64,000 nucleotides of DNA from Humulus lupulus. Its lineage: Eukaryota; Streptophyta; Magnoliopsida; Rosales; Cannabaceae. Below are positions 44,732 through 55,850 of the stretch, one piece after another; the first letter of the stretch is position 1; each line of letters begins with the position of its first letter. A program made the translations under genes and the position numbers. Location of the stretch: contig NC_084800.1 of the NCBI RefSeq assembly GCF_963169125.1, positions 54,978,866 through 55,042,865 of the forward strand, written 5' to 3'. The notes beneath the pieces were generated by a model. That model saw only the letters and a program-made list of their open reading frames with translations, made no database searches and was not told the DNA's origin.

Positions 44732-45486
44732 AAACTTACAAAATTATTACTAAAAAATGTATATACTATCTAACAAAGTTATATACTACCATTAAAATAT
44801 ATATTCCATGATACAAAATTATATACCATACCACAATAAACATATACACTAATTCGAAAATAATATACTAAAAACCTATAAAAATCTTAAAAAATCAATA
44901 TAACTTTAAAATAAAAACTAATTAAATAAAACTAATATACATATACCACTATATTAAAGTCATACACTCCTAAATAAATTATAAAAAAGAGCAATTTAGG
45001 TAATCAACAATGTACAAGGGTCATTTCTCTACAATTTTAAAAATGAGGACATTAGCTTGTTGATGCCTTTATTTTGAGTCATTTCCTTTAAAAATTTGGT
45101 TGTTTGGTATGGATAAAGTAAATGTGGGAATGAGAATCTAAATCTCTTCTTATATTTGGTTCAAATTTTAAGGGAATAAAGTTAATAATTTGTACGAACC
45201 TCACATGTATTTTAAGGATAAAGTGAACCATTTTGTACACAAGAGTTTAATATTATCTCCATCCTAAGTCCTTTTATACTTTTCAAGACAACTCAACTAC
45301 TCAAAACAAACACCTATTTTATTGTGTTTCTTTAAAATATGCTATAACCCCTTAATAGAGAGTGAAATTTGCGACTTCCATCAATTACGCTTCATTGTTT
45401 TTGGATTAGGCTATATATTACTACAAGTGGATATTTAATATTCCTTTGTTCGGAGTTTAGGTAATAGAATTGCTCTCACAGCCAAC
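44732..45486. other. AT-rich flank: right arm of inverted repeat, then P450 upstream region
   Basis: 44732 to about 45080 is the inverse of 20750-20988 (see there). 45080-45486 has no ORF and is the distal promoter region of the P450 gene. Confidence 0.5.
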
Positions 45487-45575
45487 CATAAATATATTTG
45501 ACTCTAAACCAATAAAACTAACCAACATAACGCAAAACTAATTAAGCTTTATCAAAATATATCCCCTGCCAGAAG
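45487..45575 (+). promoter_or_regulatory. P450 core promoter and 5' UTR (candidate)
   Basis: A TATA-like CATAAATATATT lies about 80-90 bp before the ATG, followed by an A-rich leader. The ATG at 45576 is the first after it and begins a typical membrane anchor. The transcription start is inferred. Confidence 0.5.
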
Positions 45576-47864
45576 ATGGAAGCTTATCCTTTTTGGGCTT
45601 TTGTCACCTTTGCAATCTTAGCTTCGGTTACCATCTTCATCTCAAAACTACTCAACTCTTCCCTAAAACTCCCTCCACCAGGTCCTAAACCATGGCCTCT
45701 CATAGGGAACCTGAACCTTATCGGTCCCCTCCCACACCAGTCGCTCCATAAACTGTCCCAAAAATACGGTCCCATCATGCAACTCAAGTTGGGGTCCTTC
45801 CCAGTAGTGGTTGCGTCCTCGGCCGAGATGGCTAAACTCTTTCTGAGAACACATGACCTTGTATTCGCTTCAAGGCCCAAAACAGCCGCCGGAAAGTACA
45901 CAGGCTATAACTACTCAAACCTCACTTGGTCCTCATATGGACCTTATTGGCGTCAGGGCCGTAAGATCTACCTGACGGAGCTTTTCAGCTCGAAACGACT
46001 CGAGTCGTACGAGTACATTCGCGTCGAGGAAAGACGCGAGTTCCTCTCGCGACTTTTCGCCTTGTCAGGTAAACCCACTGTCCTTAAAGATCAACTCTCT
46101 CGTGTGACTCTAAGCGTTATAAGTAGAATCGTTTTGGGTAAGAAGTACTTTACGGAGCCCGGCGAGGAGTCACCCGAAACGACGTCGTTGGTGAAACTGG
46201 AAGACTTTCAGGAGATGTTGGATGAGTTGTTTTTGCTTAATGGGGTTTTAAACATTGGGGACTGGATTCCGTTTCTCAGTTTCTTGGATTTGCAGGGCTA
46301 TGTGAAGAGAATGAAGGATTTGAAAAAAAGGTTTGATCGGTTTCACGATCATGTTCTTGATGAGCACAAGACAAAGAGGGAGCAGGGGCAGAAGGGCAAT
46401 TTTGTACCCAAGGACATGGTGGATTTTCTGTTGGAGCTCAGTGAGAACCCTGACCTTGAAGTTAAGCTTAGTTATGATAGTATCAAGGCATTTATTCAGG
46501 TACTATATTTGATTTTTTTTGTTGGATGTTTTTCTTTCTTATTACACTATTTTAACCGCTAGAAAAACAAAGAAAAAACTGTTTTTTTTTTTCTGATCTT
46601 TTTTCTAATGTGAGGGAATTTTTTTGGTATTTCGAAATATACTTTATAGTGTACCTTCGATGAATAGATCGGTTTTTCAATATCTACATAATTAATATAT
46701 GTATATTTCAAAAATAAAAATGTTCAGTTGTAACTTTCATGTTCACTAATTATTTTAAAATACTTTAATTATTTATTTAATATATATTTAAATTATTTAT
46801 AATTTTCTATTTTCTCAATTATATTAATATTATAAATAATTAATATGTCTTAAAATAATAATGAGTGAGAGATAAAATTGACATCAAATTAGGTACCGTT
46901 AATATTTTTCGGCATATTTCGTCACATTTATGTATATTTCCTCGTTATTAGTCAGTGTGACACGTACATGTGACACTGACCAATATATAAATGAATTTTA
47001 TTTCATTAATTGTAAGTGGATGAGATATATAATAAATGTGTGCTAACTTTGAAAATATTGTTGTGATGATCATCAATTAGTTGAACATGTAATGGAATTT
47101 GATCCTTCTTTAGTACTAATGTCAGTTGCCATGAATATTTTATCGACATGTTTTTATTTCATACTTTTAGTTAATCTGTCTAAATTCATAATCATATATC
47201 TATATATATATATTTTTATATATATCTATAGGACTTAATAGCGGGAGGCACAGACACTTCTGCAACGACGGTGGAATGGGCAATGTCAGAGCTGATAAAA
47301 CAACCAAACCTCATTGAAAAAGCAAAGGAAGAACTCGACAGAATCATCGGACAACAAAGGTGGGTCGAAGAGAGAGACATCCCAAACCTTCCATACATTG
47401 ACTCCATCATCAAGGAGACCATGAGGAAACACCCAGTTGCTGTTTTCCTGGCCCCACACTTGGCTCGCGAGGATTGCCACGTCAGCGGATACGACATTCG
47501 TAAAAGCACTCGGGTTTTCATTAACACGTGGAGCTTGGGGAGAGACCCCTCGGTGTGGGACCAACCCGATGAGTTTCGACCCGAGAGATTCTTGGAGCCT
47601 GAGAAAAGGGGTGTGGATATTAAGGGGCAAAGCTTTGAGCTGTTGCCGTTCGGGTCGGGTCGCAGGATGTGCCCCGGTTACAGTTTGGGGCTTAAGATGA
47701 TAAGCAGTATCTTGGCCAACTTGTTGCATGGATTTACGTGGAAGTTGCCTGAGACTATGAGAGCTGAAGATGTGGGTATGGAGGAGGTTTATGGGTTGGC
47801 TACTGTTCGAAAGGTCCCATTTGTTGCGGTCATGGAGCCTCGACTCCCCGTCCATCTTTATTAG
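45576..47864 (+). CDS. A-type cytochrome P450 (CYP71 clan, CYP92-like), exons 45576-46499 and 47232-47864
   Basis: Two exons of 924 and 633 bp encode 518 residues, normal for plant ER-bound P450s. The N-terminus is a hydrophobic anchor (residues about 5-24) followed by the proline hinge LPPPGPKPWPLIGN. Later motifs: C-helix WRQGRK, I-helix AGGTDTSATTVEW (residues 311-323) at the start of exon 2, ExxR as ETMR (370-373), FRPERF (423-428) and the heme loop FGSGRRMCPG (448-457) with Cys455. The intron is phase 0 just before the I-helix, the conserved place for A-type P450s. All key residues are present and there are no stops. It would use O2 and NADPH-P450 reductase to hydroxylate a small molecule; the substrate is unknown. 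The family assignment rests on overall resemblance (RPKTAAGKYTGYNYS, RLESYEYIRVEERR). Confidence 0.93.
46500..47231 (+). other. P450 intron (732 bp)
   Basis: GT at 46500 and TATAG at 47227-47231. AT-rich, with a TA-rich run just before the acceptor. Confidence 0.9.
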
Positions 47865-48036
47865 CTTTCCTTTGAACTATATATATTTGATAAATGGTTT
47901 AATATGTAAAAATATAAAATAATTTAGAATCACTTTGAGTGTGTTTTCATGAATATATGTTAGCAATGTTGAATGTATTAATGTTTCTTGTGGTGATATT
48001 GAAATTTCAAATGCTACAACTAGTATGTGTTGCCTC
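47865..48036 (+). other. P450 3' flank
   Basis: AT-rich sequence with the probable 3' UTR; no single strong poly(A) signal stands out. Confidence 0.4.
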
Positions 48037-48763
48037 TACGAACACTTATATTGGATGAGCTATATATGAGTGAAATACTATTCATCAAGCTATAAATATT
48101 TTATTATTTTTTTACCTAAATGAATAATATTTCTTTATATACAGTGAAATACTATTTATCAAGCTATAAATATTTTATTATTTTTTATAAATTTTTGTAT
48201 ATATATATATATGAGTGTGATATTATTATGTTTAATTATTTTCTTTCTTAAAATGAATAAAATATTTTTAAAAATATAATATATAAAAAATGTAAAGAAG
48301 CAGATGTATGGTATAATGTAAAAGTTTTGAGGTAAATTATAAAAATGTATGTATTTGTGATATATTTTATAATACATTTTCTTTATAATATTTAGCTAAA
48401 ACTCATAAAAATATCTTCCATCAGCTCCTTTATACATATATTTATAATAGCTATGCACAAACTCCAATTAATTCATCTCTACATTTACATAACATTTACA
48501 TATCCTTTATATATTATTTTTCTTTATAAGCTTTCTCTCTCCATTTAGTATATATTTATTATTTCTTTTTTATTTTTCAATTATTTTATTTTACTTTAAG
48601 TAATAAAATACGTTTAAAGATATAATATTTTAATGATGTAGAGAAATATATAGAGAAGCTGATTTATGGTATAATGTAAAATTTAGAGGTAAAATAGGAA
48701 AATATGTGTTTTGATGAAGTATTTTAAAGGATAGAGTAGAGCATCCAATGAGAGTGCTCTAAG
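48037..48763. mobile_element. Tourist-like MITE (with internal duplication)
   Basis: The right end CCAATGAGAGTGCTCTAA is the inverse of the left end of the element at 60112 (GAGCACTCTCAATGG). A diverged left end (GAACACTTATATTGGATGAG) is at about 48037. Inside are two related segments (about 48260-48340 and 48600-48700) that also match 60590-60720, and a 74-bp direct repeat starting GTGAAATACTAT at 48071 and 48145. Confidence 0.5.
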
Positions 48764-49073
48764 TCTAAGGTCATGTTCAGCGTGTCCCCTATACTATGCT
48801 ACGGTGTTCTATATTGCATCGTAGCTTGGTATAATATTTTACAATACTTATTAAGATTTGTATTGTACACAAATTTTATAAGAATTTATACATTGTATAG
48901 AAAATGGACCTTATTTCAACAGGTGCCTTTAGGTTGTAAATTTGTAAGTGGAGTAATGAATAGCTGCTGATTCATCAAAAATTTTTTTTTATAAGAATGA
49001 CCTAAATTCTAATTTAATAGTTTAGGGAATTTCAAAAAGGGAAAAAATAACAACAAAAAATTCTTAATGATTA
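48764..49073. other. AT-rich intergenic
   Basis: Nothing recognised. The ORF at 48773 has no domain resemblance. Confidence 0.4.
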
Positions 49074-49198
49074 GGGAATATACTGTTTTGGTCCCAGAGT
49101 TTATACAAAATATCAGATATGTCTCATAGTCTTCATAAGTACCGAAATGGTACCCTAGGACATATTTTTGGTCAAAATTATTTTTTCAAATATCATTT

Positions 49199-49956
49199 TG
49201 TTGACGCTGTTTTTCGTCAACTTAAAAAATAAGAGCAATTAAATAGGAATATACTAGAGGAAGTGAATAAAGAAAATGAAAACAAGATCTTTTTACGTGG
49301 TTCAGTAGTTAAAATCTGCATAGTCCACGAGTCTATATTATTAGCTCTTTGGAGTTTTCTGGAAACTTTCAGAGAATAATTGTCCAGAGTTTTCTCTCCA
49401 AATCTCCATATATCCCCCTACAAATGAAGTTTACATCTCTATTTATAGAGAGAGTTTCAGAATTGGTTCTCACATATTTCAAGAAGATATTATGTAAATC
49501 AAATAATATAATGCCAATAAATACATTATTTACTACGCACGCAGTAACATACCATAAAATGTGAGATTGAGTAACAAATTACATCAAATCCCTTAAACAT
49601 AGGGAATTTATAACAACAAATACATTCACATATAATCGACGAGCTTAGACACTAGATCCGTGCGCCTCCAAGACCATCTGCCTATTAAAAATTTGTCATC
49701 TTGCCTATGTTCCCACCAAGTAACCATTGAAAAAGCCATCACCTTCGAGCTTACAGCCCTCAAGCTCGAAGCATCTTGTCTGAAAGCAAGAGATGCATCA
49801 AGAAGTTTATACACGTGTTAAACCCTTGCTATCGTGAGTTGCGAGCCTTTTTGTCTGGCGGGATGATCACATGATGATTGTGCTTATTTTGAGCTCACAC
49901 CTTACGAACCTGAATTTTGTGATCAAGATTTTCATCCTCGAAATCTGGGTGTAACA
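49199..49956 (-). mobile_element. Solo Tat LTR (758 bp)
   Basis: On the minus strand it starts TGTTACACCCAGATTTCGAG and ends AAAAACAGCGTCAACA. Perfect CATTT duplications flank it (49194-49198, 49957-49961). It is the TatA/B/C LTR family, left by recombination between two LTRs. Confidence 0.92.
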
Positions 49957-50411
49957 CATTTTACCTCTACTTATATATTTTGTCTATAATTAATATTATT
50001 TTTTAATTTTTTTAATATATTAATAATACTTCAACTTTATTTTTAAAAACATATAAACTTAAAGAAATGATAATAAAATGAATAAATAATGAGAAATAAT
50101 GTATTACTATTTAACATTTGATTTTAATTTAAATAAACTTAAAGTGTTATTATTTATTTATATACATACATACCCAAATAAATAAAACTTAAATATACAC
50201 TACTACAAAAACATGCTTTTAGGGCACTCATCTAGATGCGAGTCCTAAAAACATTTCTTGGACTTTTTAGGACACTCATTGAGAGTCCTTAAAGAATTTA
50301 TTTTAGGACTCGCAACGTGAGTCCTAAAAACTAATGCGTGTCCTAAAATTTTGAATTTTTTTTTAACTAAGTTTTATTATGTATTAAATCACAAAGAAAA
50401 AAAACACAGCC

Positions 50412-50412
<1 letters not shown>

Positions 50413-50460
<48 letters not shown>

Positions 50461-50508
50461 TGCTCTCTTCCCCCATTTCTCTCTCTCTCTCCCTCTCTCT
50501 CTCTCTCA
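50413..50508. repeat. (CT)n microsatellite
   Basis: Long CT runs at 50415-50458 and again at 50480-50508. The Ser/Leu-rich ORFs here are artefacts of the repeat. Confidence 0.9.
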
Positions 50509-50509
50509 C

Positions 50510-50850
50510 GAACTCCACTACCCAGCCACGAACGACGACGCTCCTGCCACCCCCCGCCTACACGCGCCGGCCCACGGCATTCCCAGACCCTGAAACCCCA
50601 AGCCCTGCAAGCCCATGGCCTCACGCGCCCCCAAGCCTAGTCGACGGAGCCTCCAAGTTCAGAAACTTTTGTGGGTTTCTCTCACGAAACCCCACTGCCC
50701 AGCCACTTACCGCGGCCCTCCGGCCACCCACCGCCTACACGCGCCGGCCCACAGTGTTCCCCGGCCCCCGAAAGCCCCAGCCTTGCGAGCCCCTACTCTC
50801 ACGCGCCCCCTAGCCTAGTCGACAGAGCCTCCAAAGTTCGACGACCATGT
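50510..50850. repeat. GC-rich tandem duplication inside the CACTA-like element
   Basis: Two units of about 175-180 bp share CCGCCTACACGCGCCGGCCC, CTCACGCGCCCCC and TAGTCGAC..GAGCCTCCAA. The composition is far from the surrounding AT-rich DNA, which suggests captured host sequence; no protein is recognised. Confidence 0.65.
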
Positions 50851-51579
50851 GGGTTTCCGAAACGTTTTGGACATTTTCCGACCACCTCGAGCCACCCCGA
50901 GCCAAATGACCACCACCACTGCATTCCTTGTGCTTTGAGCTTCAAAACCCACTAAAGGATTGGACCGAACCACCACCGTGGGGTGGTGGCGTCGCCGTCA
51001 CCGTTGGAGCTCCGGCGAGAGCTTTGGCTACCATTTAATTTTTTTTAAATTAAAAATAAAACTTTTTAGGACTCGCATTAAAACATTCTTTTAATTCTAA
51101 AAAACCTCAGTTTTTAAGGCTCCTAAAAAATATTTTTTGTAGTATTGATATAATAAATTATTTATCACTATTTATTTATTTTATTCTCATTTTTTATTTT
51201 ATTATTATTTCTTTAAGTTAATATGCTTTAAAAAATGATTTTAATTATAGACAAAACATATAAGTAGTGGAAAAATACTTTTAGAGAAAATAATTTTGAC
51301 CAAAAATAGATTTAGAGTACCATTTTGGTAGAAACAATAAAACAAATTATACCATTTCGGTATTCATCATGAATACTGGAAGGCATATTTGATATTTTTA
51401 TAAACTCAGGGAATCAAAGTGGTAATTCCCTAATTATTATAAGGTTATAGTAAAAATATTTATATAATGTCTAATATTAAAAATCTTAATTTTTCCAACA
51501 AATTTTTATTGTCTCTAAATTATGAGAGAGTTAGGGGTTAAATATGTGACAGCAAAAGTTATTGAACTTGAGGGGCTTT

Positions 51580-52257
51580 TGTTAGAAATAATATAATGGA
51601 GAAGAACAAAATATATATTAATATATTTAATTGCAGAACAGAAATGAAAAACAATACAATAGAAAGAATAAACCAAAGCTGAGGCACGCGAAACACGCTT
51701 TCCTTAACCCCCTCTACCTGAACGGTGCTAGAGAATTCGTGAGCAACCACTTCCCAAGATACAACAGCTATCAAGCAGGACGAATGCACCACTGCGTCTG
51801 CTTAGGCGAACTCAAAACAAATCTTCCATCTATCACAAAAAAATACTACAGAGACTAAAGAGAGAAAAAGACTAAGTGTGTGATATTCTATATCAGTGTG
51901 CCTAGAATGAAAGGAGAAGCCTCTTTTTATAGGCTTCATGGAGAGTTGAAAAATGTGTGAATCAAATGCATTAATGCCCAAATATCCAACAAATCTGGTA
52001 TCTTAATATCTGAAAATCAATCAGAATTAAATACCCTTATACTGGTAATATCAGCAATTATCCAACGTGATTTTCTGATAATCAATCAGAATTAATCACA
52101 CAATATTCTGATATCTTAATTTTGACCAAAGTAATTTGCCAAAATCAATCAGAATAAATCGCATAATATTCATATAATATCATCTTTAATCAAGGTGATT
52201 TGTTGAATCATTTCAATTTTAAGCATCAATTTCTCATTCACTCAATTTTTTCCAACA
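51580..52257 (-). mobile_element. Solo copia-type LTR (678 bp)
   Basis: It runs TGTTAGAAAT...TTCCAACA with flanks GCTTT and ACTTT (4 of 5 matching). A minus-strand TATA box TATAAAAAGAGG (about 51922-51932) sets the orientation. The ORF at 51631 overlaps it and has no domain. Confidence 0.65.
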
Positions 52258-52988
52258 ACTTTGTCTTCAGCTAGCTAGGTTCAAACCTAAGGTCGAACTA
52301 TTGGGACTTGCTCACCAAAGAGAACTTGGGGGATATGGTATGGATGTGAAACCTGAAATTAGGATGGCAATAAATAAAAGTAAATACTTACATAGTATTA
52401 AGATTGTATTTAGAGGACTCTCAACAGTTGCTAAAATAGCTAAAATCTAAAAATCTAGCTAAAAAGTAGTAAAATATTGCTCTATCAGATGAGTTATTTT
52501 ACATAAAAATTTACCTAAGATTACTATTCCTTAGCTAAATGTAGGATGTACTATTCACTTATGTAAAATTATTTTGTTATTTTTTAAACTCCCACTTATT
52601 CTTTCTCACTCTCCTCCCTCCCTCCATCTCTTTCTTTCTTTTTAATGTGTTATGCACTGTGTGCATTTGGTGTATATATATATATATATATTTGGTGTAT
52701 ATATATATTTATATATGCATATGTGGGTCCCCAACCGCACATATTGTTAGCGGAATAACTTCCGCTCCTTCAATCTATTATATCCCAATTGTTTTATTGA
52801 AAAAGTGTTGGGTCAAGTACACTTATGTATACTATTCTGACAGCAGCTTAATAGGGTGAAGACCTACTTTTTATTTTAATATATAATTTTTACTCATGAC
52901 AACCAGTTTTGGTTACCGGTTGAATTTTTTTATAATAAAAAAGTTAGTTAAATAGGAATATAAATGTCTTTCTATACCATGTATATCT
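52258..52988. other. Intergenic with a MITE fragment and TA-rich microsatellite
   Basis: At 52391-52640 TTAGAGGACTCTCAACAG and the following AGCTAAA-rich sequence resemble the left half of the Tourist-like element at 60112. A TA-rich run lies at 52673-52716. Otherwise nothing is recognised. Confidence 0.45.
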
Positions 52989-53879
52989 TTCCATATAAAA
53001 ATAACTATCTGCACATTATTTACAAATGTTAGCACAGTGATTAAATAAAAGGTACACAGCTTTTACTATAGGATGCACATTTATATTTTAATATTTTTTT
53101 GTTGCTAGAACTCATGGCCTTCAACATTTATATTAATTTTTTTTTGACTTGAAAGATGATTATCTACTATTTATTTATCTTTTTTAATTTTTGGAAATAC
53201 ATGGTTAAATTATTTTCTTAATAATGAGATTTTGATTGTAAACTTGTTATTTTAAGTTTTAAAATTCTAGATATTTAAAATTCAATGTTCCAAATCATAT
53301 AGGAATTGGGGTTATTTAAAAAAAAAATTAGTTTATATTGTATGCAATATATTTATATTAAATTTGACAATGTATCATATTAAATAATTGAGTAAGTAAC
53401 ACAACATTCAACATGTTAGTAATATAATTTTTCCATATAAAAATAGCTATCTACACATTATTTACAAATGTTAGCACAAGGATTAAATAAAAGGTACACA
53501 AATTTTACTATAGGATGCACATTTATATTTTAATATTTTTTTGTTGCTAGAACTTATGGCCTTCAACATTTATATTAATTTTTTTGGCTTGAAAGATGAT
53601 TATCTACTATTTATTTATCTTTTTTAATTTTTGGAAATACATGGTTAAATTATTTTCTTAATAATGAGATTTTGATTGTAAACTTGTTATTTTAAGTTTT
53701 AAAATTCTAGATATTTAAAATTCAATGTTCCAAATCATATAAGAATTGGGATTATTTTAAAAATTAAAAAAAAATAGTTTATATTGTATGCAATATATTT
53801 ATATTAAATTTGACAATGTATCATATTAAATAATTGAGTAAGTAACACAACATTTAACATGTTAGTGAATATAATTTTT
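52989..53879 (+). repeat. Two tandem copies of a 442-bp repeat
   Basis: Units beginning CCATATAAAAATA at 52991 and 53433 are almost identical over their length (shared blocks: AATGTTAGCACA, GGTACACA, GATGATTATCTACTATTTAT). A third diverged, partial copy is at 55524-55850 on the other side of the satellite. Noncoding. Confidence 0.92.
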
Positions 53880-53957
53880 CTTAGTTATATTTATTGCAAT
53901 TCAATATAAAATGTTATTACATTGAATTACCTTATTTTGCTTGTAGTTAAATAATCA
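53880..53957. other. Junction between 442-bp repeat and satellite
   Basis: Short AT-rich spacer ending TAGTTAAATAATCA. Compare TAGTTAAATAGGAATATAAATG at about 52947 before the first 442-bp unit. Confidence 0.4.
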
Positions 53958-55504
53958 GCATCCATGCAACTCATTACGGGTGACCGGCATCCACGCAACT
54001 CATTACGGGTGACCGAGGGAATCGTTGGGGTGATTACCCAAGATCTGGACTTGTTTCAATTCACCGAGACACTGGTTCGGTTTGGAGTGCCGAGCTGGAC
54101 TCAATCGGATTGTCTCACGCATTAGTGTGACTAACATCGTGATGGCGCTCTTTCGGGTGCACCGGCATCCACACAACTCATTACGGGTGACCGAGGGACT
54201 CGTTGGGGGTGATTACCCAACATCTGGAGTCGTTTCGATTCACCGAGACAGGGGTTCGGTCTGGAGTGCCGAGCTGGACTCAATCGGATTGTCTCGCGCA
54301 TTAGTGTGACTAACATTGTCTCTGCGCTCTTTCGGGTGCACCGGCATCCACGCAACTCATTACGGGTGACCGAGGGAATCATTGGGGTGATTACCCAACA
54401 TCTGGACTCGTTTCGATTCACCGAGACAGGGGTTTGGTTAGGAGTGCCGAGCTGGACTCAATCGGATTGTCTCACGCATTAGTGTGACTAACATTGTCTC
54501 GACGCTCTTTTGGGTGCACCGGCATCCACGCAACTCATTACGGGTGACCGAGGGACTCGTTGGGGTGATTACCCAACATCTGGACTCGTTTCAATTCATC
54601 GAGTCAGGGGTTTGATTAGGAATGCCGAGCTGGACTTGCTCGGATTGTCTCACGCATTAGTGTGACTAACATCGTCTCGGTGCTCTTTTGGATGCACCGA
54701 CTGCAACACAACTCATTACGGGTGACCGAGAGACTCGTTGGGGTGATTACCCAACATCTGGACTCGTTTCGATTCACCGAGTCATGGGTTTGGTTAGGAG
54801 TGCCAAGCTGTACTCGCTCAGATTGTCTCACGCATTAGTGTGACTAACATCGTCTCGGTGCTCTTTCGGATGCACCGGCTGGAACGCAGCTCATTACAGG
54901 TGACCGAGGGACTCGTTGGGGTGATTACCCAACATCTGGACTCGTTTCGATTCACCGGGTCAGGGGTTCGGTTAAGAGTGCCGAGTTGGACTCAATCGGA
55001 TTGTCTCACGCATTAGTGTGACTAACATCGTGTCGGCGCTCTTTCGGGTGCACCAACATCCACGCAACTCATTACGGGTGACCGAGGGAATCGTTGGGGT
55101 GATTATCCAACATCTGGACTCGTTTTGATTCACGGAGTGAGGGGTTCGGTTAGGAGTGCCGAGCTGGACTCGCTCGGATTGTCTCACGCATTAGTGTGAC
55201 TAACATCGTCTCGGTGCTCTTTCGGATGCACTGGTTGGAACGCAGCTCATTACGGGTGACCGAGGGACTCGTTGGGGTGATTACCCAACATCTGGACTCG
55301 TTTCGATTCACCGAGTCAAGGGTTCGGTTAGGAGTGTCGAGCTGGACTCGCTTAGATTGCCTCACACATTAGTGTAACTAACATCGTCTCGGTGATCTTT
55401 CGGATGCACCGGCTGGAACGCAGCTCATTACGGGTGACCGAGGGACTCGTTGGGGTGATTACCCAAGATCTGGACTCGTTTCGATTCACTGAGACAGGGG
55501 TTCA
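53958..55504 (+). repeat. Satellite array, 178-bp monomer, about 8.7 copies
   Basis: GCATCCACGCAACTCATTACG begins monomers at 53987, 54165, 54344 and 54522, and variants continue at the same 178-179 bp spacing to 55504. A 29-bp partial precedes the first. The monomer contains the hairpin GTTGGG-GTGATTA-CCCAAC and the dyad GGTGCACC. GC content is well above its surroundings. The short antisense ORFs inside it repeat with the same period and are not genes. Confidence 0.96.
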
Positions 55505-55523
55505 GGAGTAGTATAAATGTCTT

Positions 55524-55850
55524 TCCATATAAAAGTAGTATGTTGCAATTATTAGTATACATACAATGTAATAGCCAACTACACATTATTTACAAAATTT
55601 AGCACAAAGATTTAATAAAAGTTACATAGTTGTTGCTCTAGGATTCACATTTATATATATTTTTTTTTTTTGCTAGAACTTGTGGCCTTCAACTTATATA
55701 TTAATTCTTTTGACTTGAAAGATGACTAACAACTATTTATTTAGCTTTTTATAATTTTTGAAATACCTGGTTAAATTATTTTCTTAATAATGAGATTTTG
55801 ATTGTAAGCTTGTTATTTAAAATTCTAGTTATTTAAAATACAATGTTTAA
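55524..55850 (+). repeat. Third, diverged copy of the 442-bp repeat
   Basis: It contains CCATATAAAAGTAGTATG, TACACATTATTTACAAA, GACTTGAAAGATGACTA and ATTTTCTTAATAATGAGATT in the same order as 52989-53879, with more changes and a small insertion. Confidence 0.85.

Larger units (their letters stand above)
50198..51147. mobile_element. Non-autonomous CACTA-like element (950 bp)
   Basis: Termini CACTACTACAAAAA and (inverse) CAATACTACAAAAA, with ATA target duplications (50195-50197, 51148-51150). Subterminal repeats of GAGTCCTAAAAA in both orientations at the left end resemble CACTA transposase-binding repeats. The centre is a CT microsatellite and a GC-rich tandem duplication. No transposase. 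Confidence 0.75.
49074..51430. mobile_element. Mutator-like foldback element, interrupted by a solo LTR and a CACTA-like element
   Basis: Termini GGGAATATACTGTTTTGGTCCC and GGGAATTACCACTTTGATTCCC (inverse strand) are inverted, with arms that keep matching for about 300 bp (for example TTTTTGGTCAAAATTATTTT and AACTTAAAGAAAT). Flanks are TAATGATTA and TAATTATTA, a 9-bp target duplication with one mismatch. Without the insertions the element is about 640 bp with no coding capacity. Confidence 0.72.

Noticed and set aside
50351..50955. Ser/Leu- and Pro-rich ORFs near the CT microsatellite
   Set aside because: Low-complexity frames through (CT)n and a GC-rich duplication.
51631..51858. ORF in copia-type solo LTR
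   Set aside because: Overlaps LTR termini logic and TATA on the other strand; not a gene.
53958..55504. Series of antisense ORFs of 71-96 residues
   Set aside because: They repeat with the 178-bp satellite period and are frames through the repeat.
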